DNA from: Polytrichum commune | Taxonomy: Eukaryota > Streptophyta > Polytrichopsida > Polytrichales > Polytrichaceae | Assembly (NCBI GenBank): GCA_950295325.1 | Contig: OX485806.1 | Location: 53,129,169 to 53,193,168, forward strand | DNA: 64,000 bases | Reading direction: 5' to 3' | In this document: positions 10,551 through 21,789 of the stretch, piece after piece | How positions within the stretch are numbered: position 1 is the stretch's first letter | Layout: every line of letters starts with the position of its first letter | Notes under the pieces: model-generated | Seen by the model: the letters and a program-made list of their open reading frames with translations, nothing else | Databases searched by the model: none | Told to the model about the DNA's origin: nothing | Position numbers and translations under genes: made by a program

Positions 10551-11524
10551 TGTCGCAACCCTTGCTAGTTCCCCTTGACAATCTTGCCAATTTTCAATTC
10601 TAGCAAAGGTTACGAGCGCTAACCATTTGCATTCCGCCATGCTAATAGTTAGCTCCTCCTACCCCGGACCATATAGTTCATAAAAGGGGAACCAACCCTC
10701 CTACTTTGATTTCGGGACTCACCCCTTAATCGGTAACCCATTCTTAGATGTGGACTTCCATCCATGGAAATCCAATCCTGTGTTGATCATTGCATTGCCG
10801 GAGCAACACTACAACAACCCGAACCATACTAGGCAACTATGGCCTCACAATGGGCCAAAGCCCATGGAGGCCGTGCCGTTCGGCCTCAGGTGGGTGAGGC
10901 CACACCACCTCACCCATATAAGCCTCTAGGACTTTACGCGGGGCCCCTACCCCACCGTCAACCAACCTCTTGTCTCTCTACCAAGAGTTGGGGCCAAGTG
11001 GACATTTTCCTTTAGCTGCTGGGCTTAGAACCCCCCCAGCAGCTTCAGACCATCATAACTTCCTTGTATGATGTCTAATGATAACAACCAACCACTCCAT
11101 CTTCATCTACGCTTCACGTAGATATCGATGAACTCCTCACTTGCCCCATTGGGGCAAGTCTTGAGGAAGTTATGCCTGTTTGAACCTTGGCAGTCCCGGG
11201 AATCACTCTCAGGCACTTCTGTACCAGGGCGCTGTCCCGGGACAGCTCCCCACTCAAATGGCCATAACTCCTAGCTCACACCTCCGCTTGAGGTGATCTT
11301 GAGCATTCTAGAATCACCACGCCATGAGCTATGCATAGCTCATGGCCTTACCCTTGTGCATCCTAGTCTACGTGGGTGGGAGGCGTTCCCAACGCTCGGG
11401 GCCCTCACCCACACTAGGATCATTTGGGCCTCTCACCAATGGCGCCACAAGTCCCGGGTGTCACTCCGGGGTCCCCCTTGTGCCCATGGTGTTTTGGGCA
11501 CTCCTCATGGAGACGTGCGCGACA
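10551..11524 (-). mobile_element. LTR family 1, solo LTR with ACATC target duplication
   Basis: 974 bp, starting TGTCGCAACCCTTGC and ending GTGCGCGACA, flanked by perfect ACATC (10546-10550 and 11525-11529). Orientation is taken from the polypurine tract beside the copy at 19543. Contents shared by the family: a CATATAAG box near 10914, an AGCTGCTGGG...CCCAGCAGCT hairpin (about 11008-11043), a CTTGCCCC/GGGGCAAG hairpin (about 11140), and the perfect 16-bp palindrome GCTGTCCCGGGACAGC (11231-11246). Open frames inside it are accidental and recur in every copy. Confidence 0.9.
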
Positions 11525-11529
11525 ACATC

Positions 11530-11690
11530 TAACCATTGGCTACCTATTAAAGGGAGAGTTCTGAATGCATATCTAGGAGGATTGGTTACCAAGCCATGAG
11601 CTTGGAGGTCCGTTGTATGGGGAGCTAATCATGGTGTGTATGGGATGTGCAGGTTAGCGTTTGTGACAATTGCTAGAGTTGCAAAGAAAT
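11530..11690 (+). repeat. LTR family 1 fragment, right side of the nested pair
   Basis: TAACCATTGGCTACC through CCAAGCCATGAGCTTGGAGGTCC is the reverse complement of 14880-14960 in the copy at 14760. It ends near a degenerate GTTTGTGACAATTGCTAG. Together with 10483-10550 it is an older, 5'-truncated LTR into which the 974-bp copy jumped. Confidence 0.75.
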
Positions 11691-13813
11691 CAAGATAAAT
11701 TAAGGGACAGTAGCAAAGGTTGTGACATCATTGCTCGTGGTCTGGAGCACCTCATGCTCCAAATTCTGAAGGAGTAAATCAAGGACATACTTGTTGTTGA
11801 AACTAGGCACATTTTGCCTCCGCTTACAAATCTATATCCTAAAACAAAGCTTCCATTCATTAAGTGGAATTCTCTGAACCTCCTCTTAGAATCAATCCTA
11901 GACTCTGCTTCGATCATTGTCCTTCATTATCATCTAGCAGCAAGCAGTTGAGAATTGGGCTACCCGAGTAGTCAAACATGGTTGGAAAACCTTGTTGGAG
12001 CATGTCAAAGGTTTTCCTTCCTCAATTTCTTTACAGTCAGAGTCAACTGGTGAGGGGAGCAATAGTCTCATCTTCTAGTCCTCAATATAAATCAAATCAA
12101 CAAGTAGACGTGCAATTACTTACCCTGGAAGAAAATGCAACCTCTAGGGCAATCTACAAACAAAAGACTCTTATGACCTACTGGCCATCAACCTAGTCTC
12201 ATCATAAGATTTAATAAGCACCACAAGAAGTATGAATGGCTTTCGCCTTAAAATGTTGTACACAAGGCACAATAGAAAGCGATCTTGCCGGTTATCACCC
12301 TGGCCTCAATACTTAAAACAACTATGGAAAAATAATAATACATAGCACAAATACAAAATGGAATGCTAGCCATACAAATGGAAGAATACCAAACAAAATT
12401 CCACATGAAAATGGATCCCTTTCCCAGTTGAGTCGTTACTTCAACATACCTATGTACCTTGACATGGATGCAAAACAATGGCAAAAAACACTAGCAAAAT
12501 CTTGCACAAATTGGTACAAATGCACCTATCGCTTATTAATAACCCATCATTTGCTATTCATGAACACAAAAGTTAGTGTTACGATGAAAAATAACAAGGT
12601 TAAGGTAAGAAATCCTAACCTGAACAACATTTTCAATATAAAATATTAAACATAGGCTAATTGTACTACCTATGCTCACACATATCTGATATGATGGTAA
12701 ACATGTCAATCAGATGCTATACAAAGAAGAAAAATACAACAAAATGTCCAAAAAATAGAATAGCATGCAAAAATTGCCAATTTAAACCTTGAGTTTCTTT
12801 TGATCTATAAAATAAACCTCACCATTGCATTTTTCTAAAAAATTTACTTAATAATGATTGGAAAATTGCAATAATTTGACCCCAAGTGTCCTAGACTCAT
12901 GTTATAAAATTAAGATTATGAGCGAATATGGATGACAATCCATCAAATGAAAATGTAGTGGATGACAACTAGTGAATGAAGCCACATTGGAAGTATTGCA
13001 GTGTGAACACGCCTAAGTATCCAGAGTGGTTTTCATTCCAAGAGCTTAAATGCACATTACAATATTTGAAGCTCAAGTTTGAAAAATCACAACTCCATCA
13101 TACAATGTCAAAATTATGTGTTTGAAGTTGTATAAAATAGATATTGAAATATTTTTCTCAAATAAAATATGAATTTTAAACCCAAAATTTGAAATTTTTG
13201 GTTTAATGGATCTAGATTCAACCTTGTTCTACAATGTAAGATTTTGCTTGTAAGAGCTTGGATTCTAAACAAGCCTCTTGATGTTTTGGTGCAAAAACTT
13301 GTAGGTGAACATACCTTTGTGTTTAAAATTAAAAAACAAATGAAAAAACCACATAACAAGAAGGAAATAATTTAAAAACCATAAAATGAAGCAAAAAAAT
13401 GAATAAGAGTCGAAATCATTTTTTTGAAGTTTTTAATTCCTCCAAGCTTGAACATGAGTTTTTGAACATTTTCCTTGACTCCCACAAGCTCCAACATATT
13501 CCTCAAGGTGTTACACGCTAAAGACAAATGCCTAGTGAATGAGATTTGAATTTAGACACTAAGTAATGAAAGAATCATTATATACTCTTAAGAAACACAA
13601 CATCTTTCAAAAATCACTTGATACAAAATGATACATCTCTCGCTTCACATAGGAAAAATCTAATTGTGTAGAAAGATATGAAAGAAAACTCATAATCGTT
13701 ATTCAATGTCATACTTAAAGCAAACCTTCCACTATAACCTCAATCTGTCTTTCACACACAACTACGATACTCAACTTCGCATAAATGACAAGCCAAATAA
13801 ACCGCCATGCTTT
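11691..13813. other. AT-rich stretch, no gene seen
   Basis: Reading frames are short and unsupported. From about 12660 to 13800 the DNA is strongly AT-rich with runs of A and T. No repeat family, RNA gene or conserved motif was recognised. Confidence 0.5.
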
Positions 13814-14077
13814 CAGACCTTGGACAACTGCCAAAATAACTAAAGTTAACTAGATTTTTTTCAAGGCATTTTAGGGAACAACTATAGTTAACTAAAAAAA
13901 TTTCAAACCCATTTGAAAAACAACTAAAGTTAACTAGAAAAAATCAAGACCAAATTCAAGAACAACTATAGTTAACTAGAATTTTTTTTAACAACTATAA
14001 CTATGTATCTAACTATAGTTAATTAAAAAAAAACTTCAATAAAAACTTCAATAAATTGTAGTTATGAAATATAAACA

Positions 14078-17000
14078 TCAAGCCTCATATTCTTCATCTG
14101 CCTCAATGTTGTCCTTATCTTCATCGTTGGTGTCGTATTCCGACATAACTGGTCGCTTAGGAATAAAATTCTCCCATTGCGAGTCAAGCTTGATTACCTC
14201 AGATACGTCAGAACAAAGTAAATGCTTGTTCATCTTTAGGAACATGTTGACTTCAATTAAACCTGCTCGCAAAAAAGATCGCTTTGGAGCAATGACATCA
14301 TTCATACCACCAAGATCGCATTCCAACCCGCCAGCTGAAGTCTTATTTGCAAGGAGCGCCAATGCGACTTCCGACAAACATGGCAACAACTCCCGTTGAG
14401 ATTTCATACCCCACCACTTACAAGCTTGTTGAGGTTTCACTTCTGTCTTAAGATCTAGCGCCTTAAAAATCTGGATTTCCGCCTTGGCCATAGATTCTGG
14501 AGTCAGTTCACATTGAGCAATTGGTTGGTCCGGACGCGGACGCAACAAGATGGATGAGATAGTCGTCAAAGTCTTTGGGCGTTTGGCTCTAGGTTCATTA
14601 TCACTAGCTAGTGGGGAAGAACTGCAAGTTGCGTTTGATTGTTTCTCCTTGATTAAGCCCTCGGCCACCATCTCTGTCAATCTTGTAATAGACCTCCAAA
14701 TGTAATCCTTGAGAAGGTTGATGAACGACTTACGCAAGTCTTGCACTAACCAACCATTTTGTCGCAACCCTTGCTAGTTTTCCTTCACCTAGCTTGACCG
14801 CCTTTCCAACCTAGCAAGTGCCACGAGCGCTATCCTGCACATCCCACGCACATGCATGGTTAGCTCCCAAAACCGCGGACCTTCAAGCTCATGGCTTGGT
14901 CACCAAACCCTCCTACACATGCATTCGGGACTCTCCCCTTCGTAGGTAGCCAATGGCTAAGGTGGACTTCCATCCATGGAAGTCCACTCTTAAGTTGATC
15001 ATCGTGTTGCCAAAACAACACTACAACTACCCGGAGCACATTGCCAAGTATGCTCCGGGGGGGTCGGTCGGCTAAGCCGCCTCACCCATATAAGCCTCTA
15101 GGACTTTGGGCGGGGCCCCTACCCCACCATCAAGTATCCTTTTGTCTCTCTACAAGGGTTGGGGCCAAGTGGACATTTTCCCTTAGCCGCTGGGGCTGGA
15201 ACCCCCCAGCAGCTTCAGACCACCATAACTTCTACATATGATGTCTGATGCTATTGAGCGACCACTGTATCGTCACCTACTCTTTGCGTAGATGCCGATG
15301 GACCCCTCACTTGCCTCATTCAGGCAAGTATTGAGGAAGTTATGGCTCTTCAAACCTTGGCAGTCCCGGGCACCACTCCCAGGTCACTGCTGTCCCAGGT
15401 TGTTGTCCCGGGACAGCGCCCCACTCAAATGGCCATATCTCCTAGCTAGCACCTCCGATTGAGGTGTTCCTTAGCATTCTAGAATTCCACCGCCATAAGC
15501 TACTCATAACTTATGGCCTTACCCTCAAGACTCTTAGTCCCCGTGGGTGAGAGGCGTTCTCAACGCCCGGGGCCCTCACCCATGCTAAGAGTACTTGGGC
15601 CCTCTCACCAATGGCGCCACAAGTCCCGGGTGTCACTCCGGGGTCCCCCTTGTGCCCATGGTGTTGCGGGCACTCCTCATGGAGAGGTGCGCGACACATT
15701 TGGTACGTCTTGCTCATCAATTTCCAATGCTTGCACCATGTTGTCAATGAGTTCGCCGTTCTGGAGACCCGGGAATAGCATGACTTGCATATCGATGATG
15801 TACGAAAACTTGACATTGTCAGCATAGAGCGAAGAACAATTGAGATAACTTACGGCTTCGCCATTAATTATGCGCGTGCGGTAGAACATGTTGGAGTACT
15901 TCATAGCATTAATGGGATGATATCGGTCATAGAACCTCTTACAAAGTGCTTGTCGTAGGAGCTTTCGAACATATTGTGTCCTAGGATCGATCATGGTCGG
16001 GATGCGCTCCTCCTTCGGGGGGCAGGGGGTTCCAAAGGGAATGGGAGTGGGATCGCGGATAAGTAATGGGGCCATTGGGTCCAGAATGGTGAGCAATAGA
16101 TGGCACATCATGACGTAAACATCAATAACCACAAATGTGTTCATGGATTGCGCCATCGTTTGAATCTCGCGAACATGAACAATCACGGAATAAAACTCAA
16201 TAAGAATGTTCTTGTGTTCAGCGACCTTACATATTCTCTGTTGTTGGCAAAATGCAGAGACGATTGGAGAGTGCACACCAATAACTCGCTCAAGAACAAT
16301 AGCATTAGACGACCACCGATGCCCGGGCGCATTCTTTTGCTTGATGACATAACCAAACGCATCCTTCGTGAATGCATCAACAATGTCCTTCAATGCCTCC
16401 GACTTATTGATTGTCTCCACCACTGAACGGACATCGGCAAAAACTTTCCGCGCATCCTTGTTCTTACACTTTGCTGGATCGAGGTGGGTGCCGAAAACAT
16501 CGACGAGGGAGAGGTGACACAAGTGGGATATACACCACTCGCGCATAAGTGCCATGACAACTTCAATACATCGCTTTACATCGGAGCGAGAATCAGAATT
16601 ACTAGTGAGCACATGTGCAGAGAGTTCAATATCAAATTCCCGCAAAACGCCTCTAGCCCAACTAAACAAGTTATCTGACGCTTGATGACTGTTGCGTTCT
16701 TCGATCGTTGGAGCATATCGGCGAATGGCCAAGTTGTAGCTATGTGATGATGACCACCGAAGCCAGCTCAACCGCAAAGCAAGGAATTTCGTATTGTTAA
16801 ATCTGTTTTGATAAAGATCCAGGTTGAGGGACATGAAAGGGATATGAAATTGTTGCTTGGCAAGATTGATCTCCTCCACTATTCCTCGCTTGAGCGTCTC
16901 ATACAACTCAACCATGTGTTTGCGAGGGTTGCCAACTATCCAACAGGTAGATGCGAGGCAATAAGTCTCCACCGTTGTGTCTCAAAAGCGTGGTACGACA

Positions 17001-17424
17001 ACGATTGCTCAGCCACCCATGAAGAGATTTGCACCTTGAACCACCTAAGCGGATCAGCCTTGAAAGAATTTCGGGAGAGATCAATCTGTTTGGAGAGTTG
17101 ATGAATTGTTTGTTGATGTGATATCGTCTTGCTAGAGACAATACAATGTTGAGTCTTCAAATGTTCAGTAGCATTCGATGAAGCATTCTTGCTACATTTG
17201 ATCCAAACATGTTTAGATTTTTCAGAGCATTGTCCCAATAGACAAAGGAACCATTCGCAATCATCACCATCCACAACGCGTACCCCGTTCTCCGTCAAAA
17301 TTGAAGAAGATCGCCTCTTCATTTGCTTCAATTGAGGGTCTTTAATATGCTCAGGCCATTGAGGATCTTCAAGAAACGCCTTTATACGATCACTCACAGT
17401 GATGGGCTCCGGAACAACCTCCAT
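14078..17424 (-). pseudogene. hAT transposase, split by a solo LTR and frameshifted
   Basis: The start is the ATG at 17424 (MEVVPEPITVSDRI). Residues about 60-105 look like a BED-type zinc finger ending NATEHLKTQH. The middle (16950-15702) is the catalytic hAT region with RWSSNAIVLERVIGVHSPIV. The C-terminal part (14754-14078) has WWGM, then a block with LALLANKTSAGGLE, the hAT dimerisation motif, and ends in an acidic tail. Two breaks: a frameshift near 16950 (a TAG follows LPVG) and the family-1 LTR at 14760-15696. Removing the LTR and one CATTT copy restores the frame exactly (PN|GW junction). The role would be cut-and-paste transposition of the surrounding element. Confidence 0.8.
14760..15696 (-). 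mobile_element. LTR family 1, solo LTR with CATTT target duplication
   Basis: 937 bp from TGTCGCAACCC to GTGCGCGACA. Perfect CATTT lies on each side (14755-14759 and 15697-15701). It sits inside the hAT transposase gene. The family palindrome is altered here to GTTGTCCCGGGACAGC, a single change in one arm. Confidence 0.92.
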
Positions 17425-17744
17425 GTCCACCAACACAAATAACACACTAGTTGCACTGTAACACTACAACCGAATTCCGTGTTTACATTCTCACATACCT
17501 ACACATCCAACAATCCAAATCAATCTACATCAAAAGAAAACTTCAAAACCAACATGAAAACTCCACTCCCTATCTCTATACATGAGAATAATATTCAACA
17601 ATCAAAGTAAATTCAAGCAGAAACCATAGTCATAGAAGATCTACTTAATTTCTACAACAAACTTCAAGTTAATAACGCCTGCTTGAATTTGAAATTTGTG
17701 TTAAATTGAGATGACAGTTATCTTCTTTGCATCATAAGACGATC

Positions 17745-18105
17745 CACCCAAATGTTTGGCATGTCCTGGAGCAAGTTTTCGGTGAAGTGAGTTTTCAATG
17801 AGTTCTCAGTGAATTTTCAGTGAAGCAAGTTTTCTGAGACTACTATCTTCTCTGAGACAATACGCGAAAATTATACCTCAAACATTGTTTCTCTTGAATA
17901 CTTTGCAGATTGAGTAAGGACATTTGGCCTATCCTGGAGCAAGTTAAAGTTTTCAGTGAAGTGAGTTTTCAATGAGTTTTCAGTGAAGCAAGTTTTATGA
18001 GACTACTATCTTCTCTACACTACTATCTTCTCTGAGACAATACGCAAGAATTATACCTCAAACAATGTTTCTCTTGATAACTTTGCAGATTGAGTAAGGT
18101 GCAAA
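17745..18105. repeat. Tandem duplication of about 175 bp in the hAT 5' flank
   Basis: The block from TCCTGGAGCAAG through GCAGATTGAGTAAGG (about 17765-17920) recurs at about 17932-18100 with several indels, including a duplicated ACTACTATCTTCTCT. It lies between the transposase start and the right terminus, probably in the promoter or 5' untranslated region of the transposon. Confidence 0.75.
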
Positions 18106-18853
18106 CAAATTAGAGACCCCCCCCCAAAAAAAATTCGAAAGCAGTGTGGGTGTGAAACAAAGATACCTTTTTTGTGATGAGTACATGAAGAGACAAAATC
18201 TGGTCTTCTCTGCCGCTTCAGTGAAAGTAGTTGCACCACATTTGCTCCTGAAATTAGAATGCAATCAAAACTATGTGGGTTAATTAGAATGTGGGTTCTC
18301 TCCTTCACAAGCTTAAGGCGATTTCTACAAGTCAAGATATTGATCTCACTGTGTTGAGTTCCTCCAAGCTTGAGCATTCAAGTAAAGATCTATTGCACTT
18401 TAACTAGTAACAAAAGATCCTAACAATGCACATTATGCAAACACAAGAGTTTGAAGCCTAATCCACCACCACATCGATGACTTGAGTTAGTTGACACAAT
18501 GAAGCATAGATACCTTGCTTGCTCCAGATTGTCGAGTTTGCTCTCAAGAGGCTCCAGACCAAAAGGAGGAGAAACTTGAGACCAAGAGGAAGAGAAACTT
18601 CAAGATATAATAATTATTTTGAAAACCATTAGCCTTTAGCCCCTCATTCCTCGTCATCCTACCATAATTTTAGGCTGCACTTAATGTTAGTTAACTAGAT
18701 ATAACTATAGTTAACTAGATTTTTTGGTAGTTTGAATTCAAAACAACTATAGTTAACTGGATTTTTTGACCGGTCAAATCGTGAACAACTGTAGTTACGA
18801 AGGGCAACTAGTTAACTACTAGTTGATTTAGTTGGTTAGTTGTCCAAGGTCTG

Positions 18854-19542
18854 AAGTACTGTGAGCCCTAAACCTCCACCCTAATGCGTTGTAGTCTTGG
18901 TGGAGGCCCATGACTCACATGTACTTGATTTACCTTGCTTAGCCCATGGAACTCCGCACCCAATGCTCCAACAGTAGAAACATTAAACCCACAATTTTAT
19001 TCACATGGCACGAGGTCACATGTATTCATAAATACCCTCTCACCTTGTGGTCATTAACAACCAAAAATCACCTAATAACGTTACCCCACTCTCAACCTCC
19101 AACCCACACAAAGGAAGGCTCAACAACCTAAGCCATTTCCCAAATGCATTAAGGCCACACCAATGACACACTTGGCTTGCCCATGCTTTCTACTCCACTT
19201 AGCGAATCCCTACTTACCACGACAACTACGCTTCTTGATGGCACAATGCCCAACCCAACCCCCAGTCTATTGGATAATTTATAATCACCCTTCCAACCAT
19301 TAGCAAGTCTTCTTTCCCCTGTTCAAACTCGAGCTCCCTCCAGCATGCCGAATTGTAACGGCATACCCCCATTCCAGTAGCTTTTGTTGCCTTCAGCTGC
19401 CTGGAGTTCATTCCAGAATCCGAGGCTCCCTCCTACAGACTACTTGTTGGCCGCTCCCGAGGATAGGCTTTGTTGCCGCTCAAGTTTGAGTGGATCTTCC
19501 CCTTCTTTCCCCTTTTAGGCTGAAGCAGCCTTCGACCATTCC
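18854..19542. other. No gene seen
   Basis: Short reading frames only. No recognised repeat or RNA gene. Confidence 0.45.
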
Positions 19543-20518
19543 TGTCGCAACCCTTGCTAGTCCCCTTAAAAATCTTGCCAATTTCCATTTCTAACAAAGG
19601 TTACGAGTGCTAATCCTTTGCATACCGCCATGCTAATGGTTAGCTCCTCCTACCCCGGACCTTATAGTTCATAGGAGGGGAACCAACCCTCTTGCTTTGC
19701 TTTCGGGACTCACCCCTTTTATCGGTAACCCATTTCTTCAATGTGGACTTCCCATCCATGGAAGTCCAATCCTATGTTGATCATTGCGTTGCCGGAGCAA
19801 CACTACAACAACCCGAACCATACTAGGCAACTATGGTCTCACAATGGGCCAAAGCCCATGGAGGCCGTGCCGTTCGGCCTCGGGTGGGTGAGGCCACACC
19901 ACCTCACCCATATAAGCCTCTAGGACTCTATGCGGGGCCCGTACCCCACCGTCAAGAAACCTCTTGTCTCTCTACCAAGAGTTGGGGCCAAGTAGACATT
20001 TTCCCTTAGCTGCTGGGCCTAGAAGCCCCCACCAGCTTCAGACCATCATAAATTCCTTGTATGATGTCTGATGCCAACAACCAACCACTCCATCTTCATC
20101 TACGCTTCACTTAGATGCCGATGGACTCCTCACTTGCCCCATTCAGACAATTATTGATGCAGTTATGCCTATTTGAACCTTGGCAGTCCCGGGAATCACT
20201 CCCAGGCACTGCTGTATCAGGGCGCTGTCCCGGGACAGCGCCCCACTCAAATGGCCATAACTCCTAGCTCACACCTCCGATTGAGGTGTTCTTGAGCATT
20301 CTAGAATCACCACGCCATGAGCTACGCATAACTCATGGCCTTACCCTCATGCCTCCTAGTCTTTGTGGGTGGGAGGCGTTCCCAACGCCCGGGGCCCTCA
20401 CCCACACTAGGATCACTTGGGCCCTCTCACCAACGGCGCCACAAGTCCCGGGTGTCACTCCGGGGTCCCCCTTGTCCCCATGGTGTTTCGGGCACTCCTC
20501 ATGGAGAGGTGCGCGACA
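19543..20518 (-). mobile_element. LTR family 1, probable 3' LTR still attached to internal sequence
   Basis: 976 bp, same termini as the other copies, but the flanks differ (ATTCC left, CTCAC right), so there is no target duplication. On the minus strand the sequence just before the LTR is GGTGGGGGTGAG, a polypurine tract, preceded by codons for VDEGIDS and a stop. That is the arrangement at the 3' end of a Ty3/gypsy element. It sets the coding orientation for all family-1 LTRs in the window. Confidence 0.75.
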
Positions 20519-21320
20519 CTCACCCCCACCAAACGGAGTCGATGCCCTCATCGACTATACTCATAGTTGGTACACCAATTCTCAAGTTGCCATCCTCTAT
20601 GGTGCGGCACTGTGTTTACCTTAGGGCGAGACCCACACAATGCATTTTTAAATTTGGCATAGTCCCAAAGGTGTTGTTCCTAGGTGGTCTGTTAGCGACC
20701 TTGGATCTCTCCTCCAAGGACCTAACCTACACTAGACAACCCACCTACTTTGGGACTCACTTGGGTTGCCCCTCCTTTGGGGCTTCCCCGTTAGGCTCCA
20801 CTAGCCTAACATGACACATCTAGGCGAGACTTCAACGCTTCCACTAAGTTGTCTCGGTTGCAACTCCGAGATGGCTTTCCATTGTTAAGCCACGCCTCGA
20901 TCGCACGGGGGTGATACCAAGTCCCGCCCGACTCGGTTCCCACTTTGCTCTTTCGAGACATGGGTTCATGACTCCCATGCGCCAACTCTCGTTAGCTCGC
21001 GGGTAGCACTTTTATGAGCACACACCATCACCTCGCCCTCGCCCGGACAAGCCCACGACTAAGAAGTTTCTTGGTTTTATTCAAGGCCCCTCCAAGCCAT
21101 GGCCCCCAATTATTGGGCTTACCCAACCTAGTTTGGCATGTTCATTACCCGTCTTCCACTAACCAAACACAAGTACAAGACTAGGACCTCATTTCATATT
21201 TTTCTCTTTGCACCACTAAAGTTTGGACTTTATTCCCTCAAGCCAAAGAACAAGTACATGTTGTGCAGCAATTAGCCTCGAAGCTAAGTGTGCTACTAGC
21301 GTCTCTCCCCCACTAAAGGA
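20519..21320 (-). pseudogene. Decayed Ty3/gypsy 3' ends: two polypurine tracts and LTR-like filler
   Basis: Two similar tails occur on the minus strand. One at 20519-20560 reads GTCGATGAGGGCATCGAC then GGTGGGGGTGAG. The other at about 21300-21345 reads ATTGATGAGGACATCAAT then AGTGGGGGAGAGA. Each looks like the last codons of pol (DEGID / DEDIN) followed by a polypurine tract. The 20640-21300 stretch between them would be a second, unrelated decayed LTR. No long frame survives. Confidence 0.5.
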
Positions 21321-21660
21321 GATTGATGTCCTCATCAATGCCTACGCTTCATTTTATTGGAATGTCTAGCATTAGTTTCTTCAAAGTGTTTACCAATTTC
21401 TTGTCGTTCATCATGTCTCTTGCCGCTACCCAAGCGGTTTCTTTCTCATGGTATCCTCACCATTTCTCCAAGTACTCCTTTGTACATTTTCTTTTCTTTT
21501 CACTTGGACTTCCTACACTTGAGGATGCCCTCCTACCTCATGTTCCAAATGACCTGCTCAAGGTTGGGAGGTGGCCTAATCATTTGCTTGTGATCGGGCC
21601 ACAAGGTATCGTCCTTAAATGGCTTTATGAATGAGACATTTTTGCAGTCCACCCAAGCAT
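21321..21660 (-). pseudogene. Ty3/gypsy integrase C-terminus and chromodomain relic
   Basis: On the minus strand, VSFIKPF-KDDTLWPDHKQ and PPPNLEQV (about 21650-21545) correspond to the integrase tail 'FHVS.LKP' with its proline-rich link. Then across a stop and a frameshift come EYLEKW-GYHEKETAWVAA (about 21500-21430), matching the chromodomain block 'YLVKWKGY...TWE'. The relic runs straight into the DEDIN tail and polypurine tract. Chromodomains steer integration to marked chromatin; this one is dead. It directly abuts the MULE-like relic, and the boundary is approximate. Confidence 0.65.
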
Positions 21661-21789
21661 GGAGATGGAGGATGCAGGAGGAGCAGAAACGATCTGCCAA
21701 AAATAATAAGAGGCGGGCAGATGTGCCGGAGAAGGATGCTGATTTGGATGAAGACAAATCGATCAAAACAGAGGAGGAGGTGAAAATCC

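Larger units (their letters stand above)
13814..18853 (-). mobile_element. hAT transposon with 16-bp terminal inverted repeats
   Basis: The left end CAGACCTTGGACAACT (13814-13829) is exactly repeated in inverted form at 18838-18853. It begins with CAG as many hAT termini do. Both subterminal zones (13850-14060 and 18660-18830) carry many copies of AACTATAGTTAACTAGA followed by a T run, containing the palindromes AACTATAGTT and AGTTAACT, the kind of site a hAT transposase binds. The interior encodes a BED finger plus hAT transposase on the minus strand. Total 5,040 bp, or about 4.1 kb without the nested LTR. No matching 8-bp flanks are visible (CATGCTTT against AAGTACTG), so the insertion is old or its edges were altered. 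Confidence 0.85.

Noticed and set aside
13814-18853. Claiming an 8-bp target duplication for the hAT element
   Set aside because: The adjacent octamers CATGCTTT and AAGTACTG do not match, also when the end is shifted by two bases.
20335-20814. 159-codon plus-strand frame and similar frames at 11293, 15511, 30231, 41347
   Set aside because: They recur at the same place in each family-1 LTR and change frame or stop with each copy, as expected for non-coding LTR sequence.
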